From positions 30,628,875 to 30,692,874 of the forward strand of contig OZ038320.1 of assembly GCA_964035795.1 (NCBI GenBank): a stretch of DNA of 64,000 nucleotides. Direction: 5' to 3'. This DNA is from Pterobdella sp. o SKG-2022 (Eukaryota; Annelida; Clitellata; Hirudinida; Piscicolidae). The stretch's first letter is position 1. The number at the start of each line of letters is the position of its first letter. Shown one piece after another: positions 26,001 through 41,000 of this stretch. Under the pieces are notes generated by a model that had not been told where the DNA came from, made no database searches, and saw nothing but the letters and a program-made list of their open reading frames with translations. The position numbers were made by a program, and so were the translations under genes.

Positions 26001-29000
26001 CTTAGCTGAAAAGCGATTTTTGTTTTTGTTTCAATTGAAAGGTCTGGGGAGTTTTTTAGTGAGTTTAGTTTTTTTTGTATTCATTTTTTTTCTGTATACA
26101 TTTTTGTTGCACTTCCTATATTTATTTGTTCATATTGTATGAACCTTTTGTGAGCGCCTTTGAACACCTGCACAACCCTGTTGAGCTTGGCAGGATGGGG
26201 TGGCCATATGATGTCTCTGCCATAGCTGCGTTGCGCCTGCCAGTTGCTGCGGTTTGTGGTTGTTCAAATATTATAATCTTGGTTTGTGTGAGTTGGTTTA
26301 TTTCATGTAGCTTAACTGAAAAGAGCCATTTAATTTGAGGAATACTATGATTAATATTCACCAGTAAATATTTTTAATAATTCATCAAAAATAAATGTTC
26401 GGTGTCTATTCTTAGCATAAAAATCAGATCGCTCAACAACCAAACCCGTATTCAATCGATTTTACAAACACAATTCCTATAGTTATCTACATACAAACCT
26501 AAAGCATTTGCAAAGAGCTGTCAGGTAGTTTTTGAAGTTGTTCTTCCTCAGAGCTGCTTTGATTCGGTGGGCTGCCTTCAACTTTTTGTACTCTTTGCGA
26601 GCCAACATGCCACGAACGCGCTGTGGGAGTTTCAATGTGGTTAATAATCAAATGCCAGAAAATAATTGCGGTGTAGAGGAATATGTTAAGAGATTCAAAT
26701 CTTCGATTTTTGGTGCCATAAAGTAAAGGCTTTTAAGCCTAAACTTTATTCATAATTCTTATTTCTCAAATTTATATTGCTATAGTACTTGTCATACTCT
26801 CACTATTCGTTATGGTTTTATAAACGGTTTAGTCTTAATCATATTGTCACTAATGATAGTTATCGTAACAATAATAACACTAGATTAATTCATGTTAAAA
26901 GAAATCCAAACTACAATGCAAGACCAATATGTAAGTATTACAAAAAAGGCTACTGCCTTTACAATGAGAAGTGTAGATATACTCATAAGAAATTCTAATT
27001 CTGGTATTAAAGATGCAGGTAGTAATAATCAAAACATTGTTAGAAATTCATCAAAACAAACCAGTTATAATAAATATAATAACAATGCTACTAATCCAAG
27101 AAGCCAGTATACTTATGATAAAAATAAATATAATAACATTTATCCCAATGTAAAAAACAGTTTTTTTACAATATAAAGTATATTAACTATAAAAACTTAA
27201 AAATGCAAAGTATTCATGATGTAAATAATAGACATAACATCTACACCAATTCAAGAACCAAAATTTTTCATAAAAATATAAAAATAACATTTATACCAAT
27301 TCAAAAAGTCAAATTACTCATAATAAAATCTATAATATTGACCTCAATTCAAGAAACAGTGGGATGTATAATAATGAAAATAATTATTATGAAAAAAAAA
27401 TGAATGATAAATTTTTCAATCTTAGAAATGAGTGCAGTAATTCCCTTCATTTTTTAGAAGAAAAGATACAATATCTGATACAGCAGATGCACATCATACA
27501 AAAAAAAACTGAAAAGTATAGATACAACAGCTGAACAAGGTGGTAAAATAGATAACACTTGTGATTAAAAATCTTATGAAGATCTAAATAAGGAACCCAG
27601 TTCAAGCCAAAACAATAGTAATTTAATAATTGGTCATATTCATACCAGAAGCATGATAAATAAACTAGAACAAATAGCACATCTATTGAAAGAAACAAAA
27701 GTACATGTATTATCTATCAATGAATCTTGGTTGAATGAGAACAATTATATGAAAATCAAAAAAAACAATTTCAACTTCATTGGAAAAAATAGAAATACAA
27801 GAGAAGGAGGAGTTGGATTCTTAATTAAAAAAATATTTACTTATGAAGAAATAGACTTTCAGTATAATTTCTCCACTTTTGAACACCTTATCATAGAAGC
27901 ACATATAGAAAATTGCAAAATCTCAATAATAACTATTTACAAACTAATTCATTCTAACAATAATATTTTTATAGATGAACTACATAAGTTAATTTCAAAA
28001 ATTTATAAACCAAATAAAAAAGTAATTATAACTGGTGATTTTAATATAGACCTATTAAATATGAATTCTAGTTTAGTTAAAGATTTTGAAAACTCAATTA
28101 TAACATATGACTTAAAAGCTACTATCAATAAACCTACAAGAATGCCTAGTAGAAGTCTTCTCAACAATATTATAACCACCATGGAAATAACTTCATCTTT
28201 CATTATGACAGATGATATCTCAGATTATCTACCAATTTTCACTTCAATAAATATAAAACAAATCATAGTAAACAAAAACTGTATAAATAAAATAAAAAGA
28301 TATTATAACGAGAACAACATAAAGAGATTTTGCAACATCCTAAAGGAAACTGAATGGCATGAAATAATAGAAAAAAATAACATTAAAAATAGTTATAAAA
28401 ATGATATAAGTCTTCTTGTAAAAAATTTCATTGCTTACTATAAAATATTATTTAACCAGTATGTTACAGACAAAAAAACAGCACTTCAGACAAAAATGAG
28501 CCAAAGAAAGCTTGGATGATAGCAGGTATATTAACCTCTACCAGGAAAAAGTCAAGCCTATACAAAAGATAAATTCAATACCCCAATGAACTAAACAAAC
28601 AAAATTTTATTACTTATAGAAACATGTATAAAAAAAATATTTTTAAAAGCTAAACAATTATACTACAATGGTATAATAAAATCCCACATAAATGATCCTA
28701 AAATGACTTGGCAAATAATAAATGAACTCACAGGTAATAAGAGAAACAAACAATCAATTAAAAAAATAACACACCAAGGCAAGACAATAGTTAATAGAAA
28801 AGTAATGTCAGAACTTTTCAACGATTATTTCATAAATATTGGAACAAATCTGAAAAAAAAAACGCCCAAAGAAACACAGATGAAATAACAAATATTGATA
28901 GCATACAAAACGTCAAACCTTGTCTCATGGGATTTAAAGAAATCTCAACTATTGACGTATTAAACATTATAAAATCGATAAGGAAAACAAGTACTAAAAA

Positions 29001-32000
29001 CAATGATGATATTCCTACAAACATCGGTATTAAATCATCATCCTATATAATCCACATTCTAAGATATTTAATTAATCAATCATTTGAACAAAATAAATTT
29101 CCTGCTTGTTTAAAATCAAGCAAGTAATACCAATATAAAAATCAAAGGATGCCACCAACCTAAACAACTTTAGACCCATATCTATCTTGCCTTTTTTTTC
29201 CAAAATAATAGAAAAATCAGCCTACAACCAAATTTATATACACTTAAAAGAACATAATTATATAAGCAATACTCAATTTGGATTTCAAAAACAACTATCT
29301 ACAGATAACTGTTTCATTTTACTTAAATACCATATTATAAATAATCTAGATAATCATGACATATACATAACTATATTTTTCGACCTAAGCAAAGCCTTTG
29401 ATCTTATTAACCATCACATTTTAATAAATAAACTCAAAAACTTGGATCTTTCTGATGATGCCATAACATGGCTAAGTAACTGCTTAAAAAACAGGTACCA
29501 AATAACGAAGGTAGGAGGTCATAGCTCCAGCACCATGCAAATAAAAATGGGAGTCCCTCAAGGATCTATCTTAGGCCCTCTTCTATTCTTAATATACATA
29601 AACGATTTTCCTCTTAACACCTCTTACAACACCATAATGTATGCCGATGACATATCTATCTCTTTCCCTTTCAATAGTAAAAATATAGATTATGCTGCTA
29701 TAAACAATACAATAAACTATAATGTAAACAATATCGTCAAATATTTTAAGCATAACGAACTAATTGTAAACACTGCAAAAACAAATCTTTCACAGTAATA
29801 ATATTAAAATAGACTATTCTAAAATAATGCTAAAGCTGGATGATAATCAACTTGAACACAAAAATAATATCAAATTTTTAGGAATAAACTTTGACAATTA
29901 ATTAACTTTCAAAGAGCGTATAATAAAATTAAATAAAGATCTCTCAAAATGTATAGCAACTCTATAAGTTAAAAACTTTAATACCGAAAAATAATTTAAT
30001 GAATGTTTATAAAGCAATCTTCCAATCAAAATTGAACTATTGCAATAACATATGGGCATCTACCTACAACAATAGAACAACTAAACTTCAAAAACTCCAA
30101 AAAAAAGCCATTAGAATCTGCCTAAATCTTAAACATACTGACCATATTGACTATAATAAACACAACATTCTGGACATCAAAAGTCTAACCATATATCAAT
30201 TCATAATTTACATGTATAAGCACAATCACAACCTCCTCCACTCAACTTTAGCCAATATCTTCATTTTAAACTTTGATAATAATAATAGTCGTAATTTACG
30301 ATCAGTCAATAACTACAAAGAAGAGAAATATAACACAAGCTTAAAGAAAATGTCTATCTATCATGGGTCCAAAATATTGGAATAAGCTTCCTAATAATCT
30401 GAAATCAATTGATAATATAAATACTTTCAAAAGTAAACTAAAACAATATATTTTAAATAACAAATTCAACCCCATACTATATTATATCATATTACATTAT
30501 ATTATATTAGAAGAAATGCCTCTCGCGGGTTCTACGCAAACCTTTGGTTTNNNNNNNNNNNNNNNNNNNNNNNNNNNNNNNNNNNNNNNNNNNNNNNNNN
30601 NNNNNNNNNNNNNNNNNNNNNNNNNNNNNNNNNNNNNNNNNNNNNNNNNNNNNNNNNNNNNNNNNNNNNNNNNNNNNNNNNNNNNNNNNNNNNNNNNNNN
30701 NNNNNNNNNNNNNNNNNNNNNNNNNNNNNNNNNNNNNNNNNNNNNNNNNNACTAATATAAATAAAATGACGGAATACTTTTTGTAGAAGAACACAAATCT
30801 TTTTGTCTATCTCCTCCCCTCGTCTGAAAACAATCGAGATTAATACTTTATAACTTAAAACATAACTGAATCGATGCTACACGATATAAAAAGTTGAAAT
30901 AGTTGAAAAAAATTTTTTAAATAAAACAATAATAATAATTCTAATAAATATAACGTATGAAAACCTTCTTTCGAGGTCAAACACAGTTTGTGGACTTCTT
31001 ATAAATATTTTACTGTTCCCATATTCCACATCTTCTTGGAAGCCTGTAGCATTGATTATCATCTCACTGCCCTTCTTATCTCCACCATGGAAGTTAGGCC
31101 AGGTTTGGTCCGATATCATTTTGTATCTGTAGTGGTATAAGGTCGATATGGGAGGTTGGGAAAGAAGATTCTTGCAAAAAAATCCCACATTCTCAATTAC
31201 TTGTGGGATTTTTATACGAAAAGAAATAATATTAGTTTAATAAATGTATTCGGTTTTTTTTATATAATCGAGAGTATAATAGGAAGACCGTTTTAATAAA
31301 TAATATAGATCATTACAGAAAGACAAAAATGATTTATATAATAGGGAGCCTAACAGATACCTCCCTATGAAGCGGTTGTAATGCATTCTGAAGGCGAAGC
31401 CAGCCCTCTTCACTCTCACGTTCTCCAGAAGTCCCAGGTACATCACCTTATTTAGATGGGCGTTGTGGTTTGGTTGGAAAAGATGGTGAGTGAAACAAAG
31501 ATAAGAAACCATAATGGTATAAATAATTACAGTTTATTTTTTTATAGGATCAATAATGTGTAATGCTTTAGATGTTTTTTACGTTTCAACATAATAATAA
31601 CATAATTCGTCTAAATAAATATAATCATCAAAAGTTTTTGGTTAGAAAAATCCCTAAAACGATTGAAACCTGGTGTTTACAACGCGTGTAATCGAACTCA
31701 GTCGGTGACTTGTTCTCGTTAGGTTTAATGCATCTGACATAGTACGGCTCCTGTTAATTAATAGATGCTTTTAATAAAAATAAAATCTACAAAATAAAAG
31801 CAAAAATTCTTATTGAAGAACATAATAATTTTCTTAAAAAGATAAAACTTTCTATTGAATAAAGCAGCGCTTTTTGTTGAACAAGACAATTTGTTGTCAG
31901 AGAGAGCATTACTCACTTATATATAATAATACATAATACCACCTAACATCTTATACGGGTGACTTGGTGGTCGAAATCTTGAAAATGACCATGTCTTCAA

Positions 32001-35000
32001 CAAATTAATGGAATTTATTTTTGATTAAATTTTCATAGAATATGCTTTTGAAATAATCTTCAAAATGTAGTTCTCAAACAATAATTCTTGAAATTACAAC
32101 TTAAAAGTTGTTGTCATCGAGTTTTGAAGTAATTATAAATTATTCTAATGAAAACACTTTTAGGAGATCTCAAATCTTTTTCATTTCTACGATAAAAATC
32201 AAGAATATTGACTTTAAAAAAAAGATACATAAGATGTCTCTAAAAAATGTTAGGAGTTTATTTTATTCCAAGAAGCTTTTTGTAAGATAAGCTCACAATA
32301 TCAAGTGGAGGTACAAATATTATAATTATTAAGTGTCTTGAAGTTACTATTGAGTGTTTTAAAGTTAAGCTTCTTGTAATTGAAGCGTTTATTCAAATAT
32401 GTATGTCCTCACATTGATGTGTTGCACTTGATTCAGTACAAGCCCTGCTATCCATTAACCTAAATACAAACTCATTAGCAATACTAGCATGGTTTATTAG
32501 GAAATTCGATGAAACTATTTGAACGAATAATTTACATTATCGAGTATGAATCTATTGACACACCTTACATAAACTTTCTCGAGCCACGTGCTGTTATGAC
32601 TAACTAAAGTTTTGTAGAATTTATCTCATGTATAGTTTTTAAACGATTTTTAAGTGTTAGAAAAATCATTCAAAACATTTCCAAACCCTTCATCTGACAC
32701 ACTCCAATGGGTTCTATCAATCGAATTTTAAATACTTCTAACTTTAAATAATAAACGCACCAAGTTTTCAAAATCCGCTACTAAATTAATAAAGACAACT
32801 ATTTTTCAAGTGCCTACTTTTTGTGTGAGCAATATTCATACATGTTAGTTCTATAAAAATCATAATTGGAATAACACAAGATTCATCACTAAGGCATGCA
32901 AAGCTCACTATGAGACAAACAATTTTAAATAAAACACACCTTATTAGCTAATGATTAAGGCTGCATTTATAGTTTTAACCTATGAGTAATTAGATAAGAA
33001 GAATTAAAACACTTCAATTTGATAATTTTTATTATTAAAAATTTTCTAAATCGTCATAACTTCGTCATCATTATAAACAAAACGGTTTTTGATGCCACAT
33101 AAACTATTTAACAATTAAAAGCGCTTAATCATTAAATAACACAAATTTTTATATACATGACCCTCCATCACCAGTTAAAAAAATTCAATTTTAATGTCAC
33201 AAAATCTCCTACCTTGACACCCAGGTTTTCATCAATAAGTTGCCTAATAGATTGTTTGAAGTTGTTGGCTGCAGTTGGTGGCCTCTTAGTCACTTCGCTG
33301 GCCTGGAGTGAGATGTGTTGTTTTATAGAGTGAGAATTTATATGTTGATTTATGGATTTGGTTGTGTTGAAATTTAAGTTTAATTTTAAATTAGTTAATG
33401 ATATTTTTAATAAAAATTTGTGTTTTATAATGAAATGGTTTTATACTAGTGGAAAATATACTATTAGATATAATAGTTATAATTATATATGATGATTTTT
33501 TCATTGTTATTGAAGGGCTTAGGCTTTCATATTAAATAAATAACCACAGTTTTTTCTTGTTTCAATACTTTCAGTTAGAGAATATAGATACACCTTATTA
33601 ACATAGGTTGATAATAAATTAATTTTGAAAAATGATTATCTCATTATTATTGGTAAATAATAAATTTGCTTGAAGCAGCTCACATCAGATGCCCCGTCGG
33701 GATACATGCCGGAAATCCATTCTTCAGAGCTGGTGTGGTTAGTATATCCTTATCAGATTTAGTGATGGTTGATGTATTATGTAAGTTTAAACATTAAAGA
33801 AACGTAACATTGATGTAAAGTTAGTATTAAATTTAAATTATAAAATATTGATTATAAATACTTAAATTATATAATTAAATAGTCACTGAATATTCACATA
33901 TTATAGATTTATTATGTTGAAAATCGTCCTATTACAAAATTTTTCCCTAGACTAAGATTTAAACCTATGAAATAGACCCATTACACGCCCAACCAAGCAC
34001 CGAATAACTTAGCGAAACGTTAAAAAATGACGAATAAGTCTAATTAGTTCGAATTAAAGTCAAGTGAAGCATGCAAACAAAAAAAAACTGACCTGTTATA
34101 CAAAAGTCGTTTAAAATCTTGGAAAAGTGTGTCTTTGTTTTTATCTATAAACCCTTCAATGCTGTATGTCACCTAGAAGTGACATGTGGAAATATTTTCA
34201 TCTCTGATGTATTACTTCATAACGAATACTTTAAAATTGCTACATACCAAACAGATTGTGAAAATTAATTAAAACACAAGAATGATAGACACTGTACGTA
34301 TATATATACCTTTAGCACTCACCTCGCCTGCGTAATGTAAAATGCGGAAGTCTCTATGGAGTATGAGGGTTTTGTCTGATGGAGCCATCTGTATGAGAAG
34401 TCAAGAACATGTTTATAATGTAGCGTTTTCAACATTTTTTGATACTCAATTTAAATAATCAACACTAAGAAACGTTTATTTTTAGTGGCCTTCAAAAGCC
34501 CCCAGTGTTTAAAATAATTAGCCTTGTACTTGATTATGAATATCTAGCAAAGTTTACTAATTTAAAATTGGCGTCAATGATGCGTAGATTGTAAAAACCC
34601 GTAGAAAATATGAATCTAACTTATTTATATTATCATTCAGAAATTTATTATTTAGCACCTTTTATCTAATCTAATATTAGCTTAATTTGAAGCAGTCAAT
34701 AGTTATACTCTCACACCTGTTTGCATGTAAAATGCTTATGATTCTTCAACTTCTTGTGCATGGCAGACAGCAAATCTGCGTCTGAGGTCACTCCTGTAGA
34801 GGTCCAAAGTTAAATTTTCAGTTACATCTACTTATCGTAATGTTCTATAATGGATTTTTTGTAGATATTAATAAATTGTAATTAAATATAATGCTATATA
34901 AATTTAGCTAAAAATATATACAATAAATTTATATATTTATAGGTATAAATATTAGCAATTATATTTTAAGACTTCCATCAAAGAGTTTAATATACAATCT

Positions 35001-38000
35001 TCAGGTTTCACAAAACAACTTACTGAATAAATCTCAAACTAAACTAAAACCCATATCAAAAACACAGACCAGCATTGTAGCAAGCATCATTGAGAACAGA
35101 AATAATTCCATTCTTTGAATCCTCCATCATTGAACATATTACTTGGTTGTCAAAGTAGTCTATCTGTTTCAACAGAGGTGTTTGAAATAGTGTTAAGATT
35201 TCTATTGATATTTCTTTGGTTTAGGTTTAGGCTGCTTGTCTATCGATACGACAATGATTGTTAATGATAGGTGATTAAATGCATATGTTTATATTGATAT
35301 GATAACTTTCTCAATAAAATCAAATTTAACTCCAACTACTTGGAAATTTTAAACTAGTAACGGCACACTCCACCATTATAATTTTCCAATTAGATATATA
35401 AAAGTTTTTGTACTTTGTTAAATCTCATACTTCACTTATTGTTAAATGTTCATTGATAAGCTTAATATTCCTCACATGCACCCAGGATATTCCTTCTCTT
35501 ACATACTCTTCTTGCTCTTGTTTCAATACCAGTCTAATGAACAATTGCTGTAGTTTTTCATTGCAGTAGTTGATGCAGAACTGCTCAAAACTGAATTAAT
35601 GGTTTTCAATGCGTTTAAGTGGTTTATGGCTTCGCTTGTTATATGCTTTATACTTTTTAGAATGAAATGAGCTGTAACGATTGAAACCTGTTATTTTGAA
35701 ATATTTCAAATCCATATATGTCTAAGACTCCTATGACTGAAGAATTTTGTTTTCTTGACCCTTCCCCTTCAACCTTCAAAGTATTAATCAATCAACCAAG
35801 TATTAACTAAGTTAATCAGTCAATCAATCAATCAATTCATCAATGAATGAATCATCCGATCGATCAATTTATTTTATTATCTGTTTTACTCTTTTGAACA
35901 ACAACATAAAAAAAGATTCAGGAATGGATTATCATAACAAAATTTTTTCCCAAACTGATTCCAACTATAAATTTACGAGTCAAGGATTTAAAAAATGTCA
36001 TTGGAACACAAAGATTCATTCAAATATAAGTTGCACAATTAGCTTTACAATCGAATAAATGTTTCATGCTGAGTAATTACATGTATAAAATGACAAAAAA
36101 TAACTCTCAGCAAATTTTTGTTTACTTTATATTACATCAAGACATAATAAATTTTAAACCTACAATACAGACAACACTAAAGACAAAATAGCTCCAATAC
36201 TAATGAAGAATACTTTTAAGATAACAACTAACAGTATATATAAAGATGAAATGACTTAGGTTAAAAGATATATAAGACGTGTATGATAACCTGGATAACT
36301 TGATTGATGCTACTGACTAGTTGACTGAACAATCTCGTGTATATGGCCTGAGAAATAGAAAGATTAAAGAATCAGATTAAATTGACTGTAAGGGTTAGTT
36401 TCATCCATAAATAGTGCTGCAATTTTGAATAGATTCGATTGGAACGAATTTCAAATCAATTTTATCTGTTTTATTTTGTAATAGAGTCTAATTGCATTTT
36501 AACTCGACCCAAGATCGAACCAGGCACCCTCGTATCTAATTGCTTTGGTGTGAACCAAAAATAAGACGTTGTTACTTCAATAAACAACAATAGTCTAGTA
36601 TAAAAACTTAACAAAATGATAATTATGAATACAAAAAGATTATAAATCAAAGTAAAAACAATAAGCGAGTAAATAAGGATGGATTATGACAGTTTCCCAG
36701 GTAGTTTGAGCCAATAGATTGACACAAGAAAAGAATGCCTGGAAACCTTTTATAAATACTCAAAGAATATTGCAAGCAATTAAGGCATTCTTACGTTTTA
36801 GTTTCCGATTGACCACATACAAACACAATACAAACCAAGTCGCATAATGTAGAATTTTCTTGTATAAGTAGCATAATTCTAATAACAATACTTTTAAAAA
36901 GTTGGTGTTTCACATTAATATTGAAGGTTTAAGCGTACATAATGAAACCATATGGAATATATTATACATGATTCCAAAAAACCCTTCCAATAGCGTGTGG
37001 TCTGTTTATATTTCTGGTAAATACCTTGTAGATTTTAAAAAACTTAAGCCATTTTTACAGTATTAACTTTACAATCAAACCAATACCACGTTCTAACAGA
37101 CAAACCCCCAAACACCACCTTAGCAAAGGCATCTCGAGCGAAGAGTGCCTGGGATGTGTTGAGAGGCTTGTAGACTGCCTCTCCTCTTGCAGCCACCAGT
37201 CTGCCTAACAATGTTTCCTTCAACGCCTTCTCTTCCACGTTTAACAAACTGTAGCATTGTGATATGTGGGGTTGAGTGTGTTGTGGTGTTGCCGTGTGTT
37301 GTGGTGTTGAGTGTGTTGTGGTGTTGCCGTGTGTTGTGGGGTTGAGTGAGTTTATGGGGTGTTGAGTGAGGTTTGGGAGGTTGTGTTTGAGGTTTTATAT
37401 GTTTAATGTAATTTAAATAGCTAATATAGTTATATAACTAAAACATTTTTAACGATTTATTTACATAAAACAATATTATTGTTTTAGGTTTGATTAGTTC
37501 AACTATGAAGAAAAACTTCGTCAGTTATTTAGCTTTGAAGAATACTGTATTCAAATTGCATGATCGAACTAACGTATAATATCAGCCTTCAGAAAAACAG
37601 TATAATGAAATATGTATAAGGTAGTTTTAAAAAATTTAAGTTTTCGAGCCAAACATAAATATTCAAATAAAAACACTTTGCGAAGTTTATTTCATTCCAC
37701 GAAGCTTTTCGTAAGTTGAACTCACATCGTGAAGTGGAGGTGCACTAGATTATGTGAGTTCAACTAATTTAACTAAATTAACATAAAAATTCTATTTCTG
37801 TATTTTTAACTATTTTTAAACTTTATACAAACACGGAACTTGATAATTAATAAAAATTAAAGATTTTCAACCGTGCAATGGTAGAAACTTGACTGGCATC
37901 TTTTATTTGAGCTGCTTCGGTTTTGACTGTGCACTCTTCAAATTCCACGTTCCCCTGCGGTTTTTTAGAAGGGTTGATGACATTTCAATCGATCAATCAA

Positions 38001-41000
38001 TCAATCAACCAATCAATCAATAAAAATAAGGCTAATACTATTAATACTTCTTCTATTTAACCTATTTTGATAACACAAGAAAAATAATAAAAACAGTTTT
38101 AATAAGAAAAACAATAATAAGAACAACAAAAAAAATAAAAATGAACAAAAAAATAATATAAAAAAAACAATAACCAGATGGATGATAGCAGCCAGCACTT
38201 GCCACACCAACTCCTTCTCTTTCAGTGCCATACTCTGCATTGCTTCGACCACCTCGTTATAATCTGCCACGTCATCTTTCGAAGGTACCTGGATGGTTGA
38301 TGGATAGGTGGTTTAGTGGGTGGTGGGTGTGGTTTAGTGGATGGTGGGTGTGGTTTAGTCGGTGGTAGGTGTGTTTTTGTGGGTGTGGGTGAGTTTGTGG
38401 TTAAGTGTGGAGGAGATGGTGGTTGCTTACGTGTTTTAATAAATGAAAGTTTATAACTTTTATTGAATGTTGGTGGTTTGAAGGGAAAGATTTTCATGAA
38501 GTAAAGTTAATATTAGTGGTCAGTGGGGCTTTGTTGATATTTTAGGTGGATACATGTCACAAAGAATAATGGTTTTTATCATTGTAATATAAGTATCTAT
38601 TGATAATCTTCATCAATCCAACAAGATCACACTTGATGCGAGCCTCCCTGGTTGAGGTAATGGTACGTGCTGGCGTCACCTCCAAGGTCGTATTTGGAGA
38701 GGTTCTTGCAGCCTGCCAAAAACTGTGGAAGGAAGTTATCGATTAGTTTATTTGTTTAATTTATCATTATTAGTTTTCTTTTGAATTTTTTTATAAAAAA
38801 CTTATTTTTTTAATTATTATTTTTTCTTTATTTATTAATTTAAGATTATTATTATTGTATTTTTCTTATTATTAATTCATCATTTTAATTACTACATTAC
38901 CAACTCAACATATTGCAGTTTCAACACAAAAACCCTCAAATTTAAGGATTCAACTTCAACAAAACACCACAAATGTTCTATCAACACAAACCTGATAGAA
39001 CGAATGGAAGGACCTTTCGCCTGCTTGCTGTGTCACTACTCTTGACTGCAGTTTTTCATTATATATTCCCGTAAATTTACAATGTTTATTATTATTTTAT
39101 TTTTTTTCAATAATATTTTGATATATTTATCAATTTTAGTTTAAATAAGAAATTATCAAAAAAATTGTCTCGTTTTATGAAGTTATTTTAAAAACAATTA
39201 ACAAAACATTGACACATGATGTTTGAATATTTATACCATTGTATTTTACTATCTTTAAAGTATAAAACTGTCGATAGTTTATTTTTTAAAAACTCTACAA
39301 AATATTTGTTTTTCTATATAAAAAACCTACCACAATTCACTATACTAATTAAACAAACCACTAGTTGGTTAATCAAAATCGCCCTCAAAAACACAGTCAT
39401 TTTAGTTTCAGCTTAAGACCAATTCAAATCTCAGAAACATTTGACATCGCATCTATAAGCCCTAAACCTTCCACACCTTCTCAAGAAGATACTCGCTGAT
39501 GACTCCCCCAATGGGCTCTCCTTTGAAGTCAAAGTTGATGTCCATATACTTGCCAAACCTTTTGGTTTGAGTTGTATTGGTGATAAACAGTTAATAAAAT
39601 TGTTTCATTTGAGTTGTTTTATACTGAATACGTTTTGGTTTATTAATATTTATAACGATGATTGGGGTGCTGATTTTAACATTGGGTTTTGGGGTGATAA
39701 GGAATCTAAGATACTGTTTTTGTGATACTATTGTTTTTATCACGTATCTCAGGTTTTTAAAACTAAAAACAGTCATTAAATATCTAGTCATAAAACAAAC
39801 AAAACAGTGAAAACCTGCTAGAGTTATCATTTCTGTTGGTTTTAGCGTTGCCGAACGTCTCCAAGATGCAGTTAGATTTGAGCAAGATATTGTTAACTCT
39901 GAGGTTTCCAATACAAATATCATATAAACTTCATTCAATCTTATTTTTGTTCAAACGCAGTTTTTTTAGAGATTTATCCTTAATTCAATTTATTTAATGA
40001 AAAAATAATAATAGTTGTTAAATACAGCCGAACCTTTCGATCTTCTTCTGACCAGCAACATTTGTTACTGAGGCTATATACCTTGGTGATGTTAGTTATG
40101 AAGTGATGAAGATTTTAATGGCGATGAACCTAATGAGTGAAGTATTGAGGTTTTAAACGTAAAAAGAAATGAACTTGGTATTGAGTTTATCAACTAGGTT
40201 AAATGATTGGTGATAATGGATGATAATAATTAGGCTGGTTCAAGCTTTGATGAACTACAACATAGTTATGTTTTGAGAGCTACACTGATACAAGTTTAAA
40301 TAAAATTTTTGCTGAAAAAATTTATAAAAATAAACTAAAAAATTCATCATTAATAATAATAATAATAAAAATAATAAATACTACTTGGGATTATAAGCTA
40401 TAAAGATTTAAGGGCATTAAAAATTTAAATAAATAAATAAAAATAAAGAAACAAAAATTTAAATAAATAAATATTTAAATAAATAAATAAATATTTAAAT
40501 AAATAAATAAATATTTATATAAATAAATATTTAAATAAATAAATATTTAAATAAATAAATATTTAAATAAATAAATATTTAAATAAATAAATATTTAAAT
40601 AAATAAATATTTAAATAAATAAATATTTAAATAAATAAATATTTAAATAAATAAATATTTAAATAAATAAATATTTAAATAAATAAATAAATATTTAAAT
40701 AAATAAATAAATATTTAAATAAATAAATAAAAATATTATTAACAACATATTAATTAATCTTCTATGCACGTGATGAAGATTTTTAAAAACTTATTCAAGT
40801 ATTTTAAGAGTTTTAATTCAATAGATAAAAACACTTCTTGAAACCAAGCCCTTTTCCCCCAATAAAAAGTTTTTAAACTAAAGTTATCTTCATAATATTT
40901 TGCAATTACTTATAATGACTATATTTATTCAATGTAGCTTTAATAGAATGCGCTTGAATTATAATCCTAGCCCCCAGTCGTAATATATATACAAAATCTA

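Larger units (their letters stand above)
26789..30510 (+). mobile_element. Decayed APE-type LINE (CR1/Jockey-like), antisense in a MYO1D intron
   Basis: In order: a CCCH-finger ORF1-like segment (26789-27176), an APE endonuclease (about 27600-28519), a reverse transcriptase (about 28700-29800) and a C-terminal domain (29999-30460) ending in [20 protein letters not shown], typical of CR1/Jockey-like LINEs. Several frameshifts and stops make it inactive. After the ORFs comes an A/T-rich tail of TATTA-like repeats (about 30470-30510), then the N gap. It fills nearly all of the MYO1D intron between exons 30823-30778 and 26620-26499. The 5' boundary is uncertain; no target-site duplication was found, partly because of the gap. 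Confidence 0.85.

Noticed and set aside
30503..30550. Possible missing MYO1D exon beside the gap
   Set aside because: The exon needed between 31126-30965 and 26620-26499 was found at 30823-30778 with matching phases.
31670..31750. B-box-like GAGTTCGATT on the minus strand, looking like a tRNA or SINE
   Set aside because: It is MYO1D exon 22 ([12 protein letters not shown]), in phase with both neighbours.
35786..35870. AATC/ATCA-rich stretch (also near 37985-38022)
   Set aside because: Simple imperfect tetranucleotide repeat with nothing further.
36485..36550. Minus-strand CTGGTTCGATCTTGG resembling a tRNA B-box
   Set aside because: No A-box at the right distance and no folding arms; too weak to call.
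40421..40735. Regular short repeats suggesting a CRISPR-like array
   Set aside because: Pure AT minisatellite without distinct spacers, in a eukaryotic intron.
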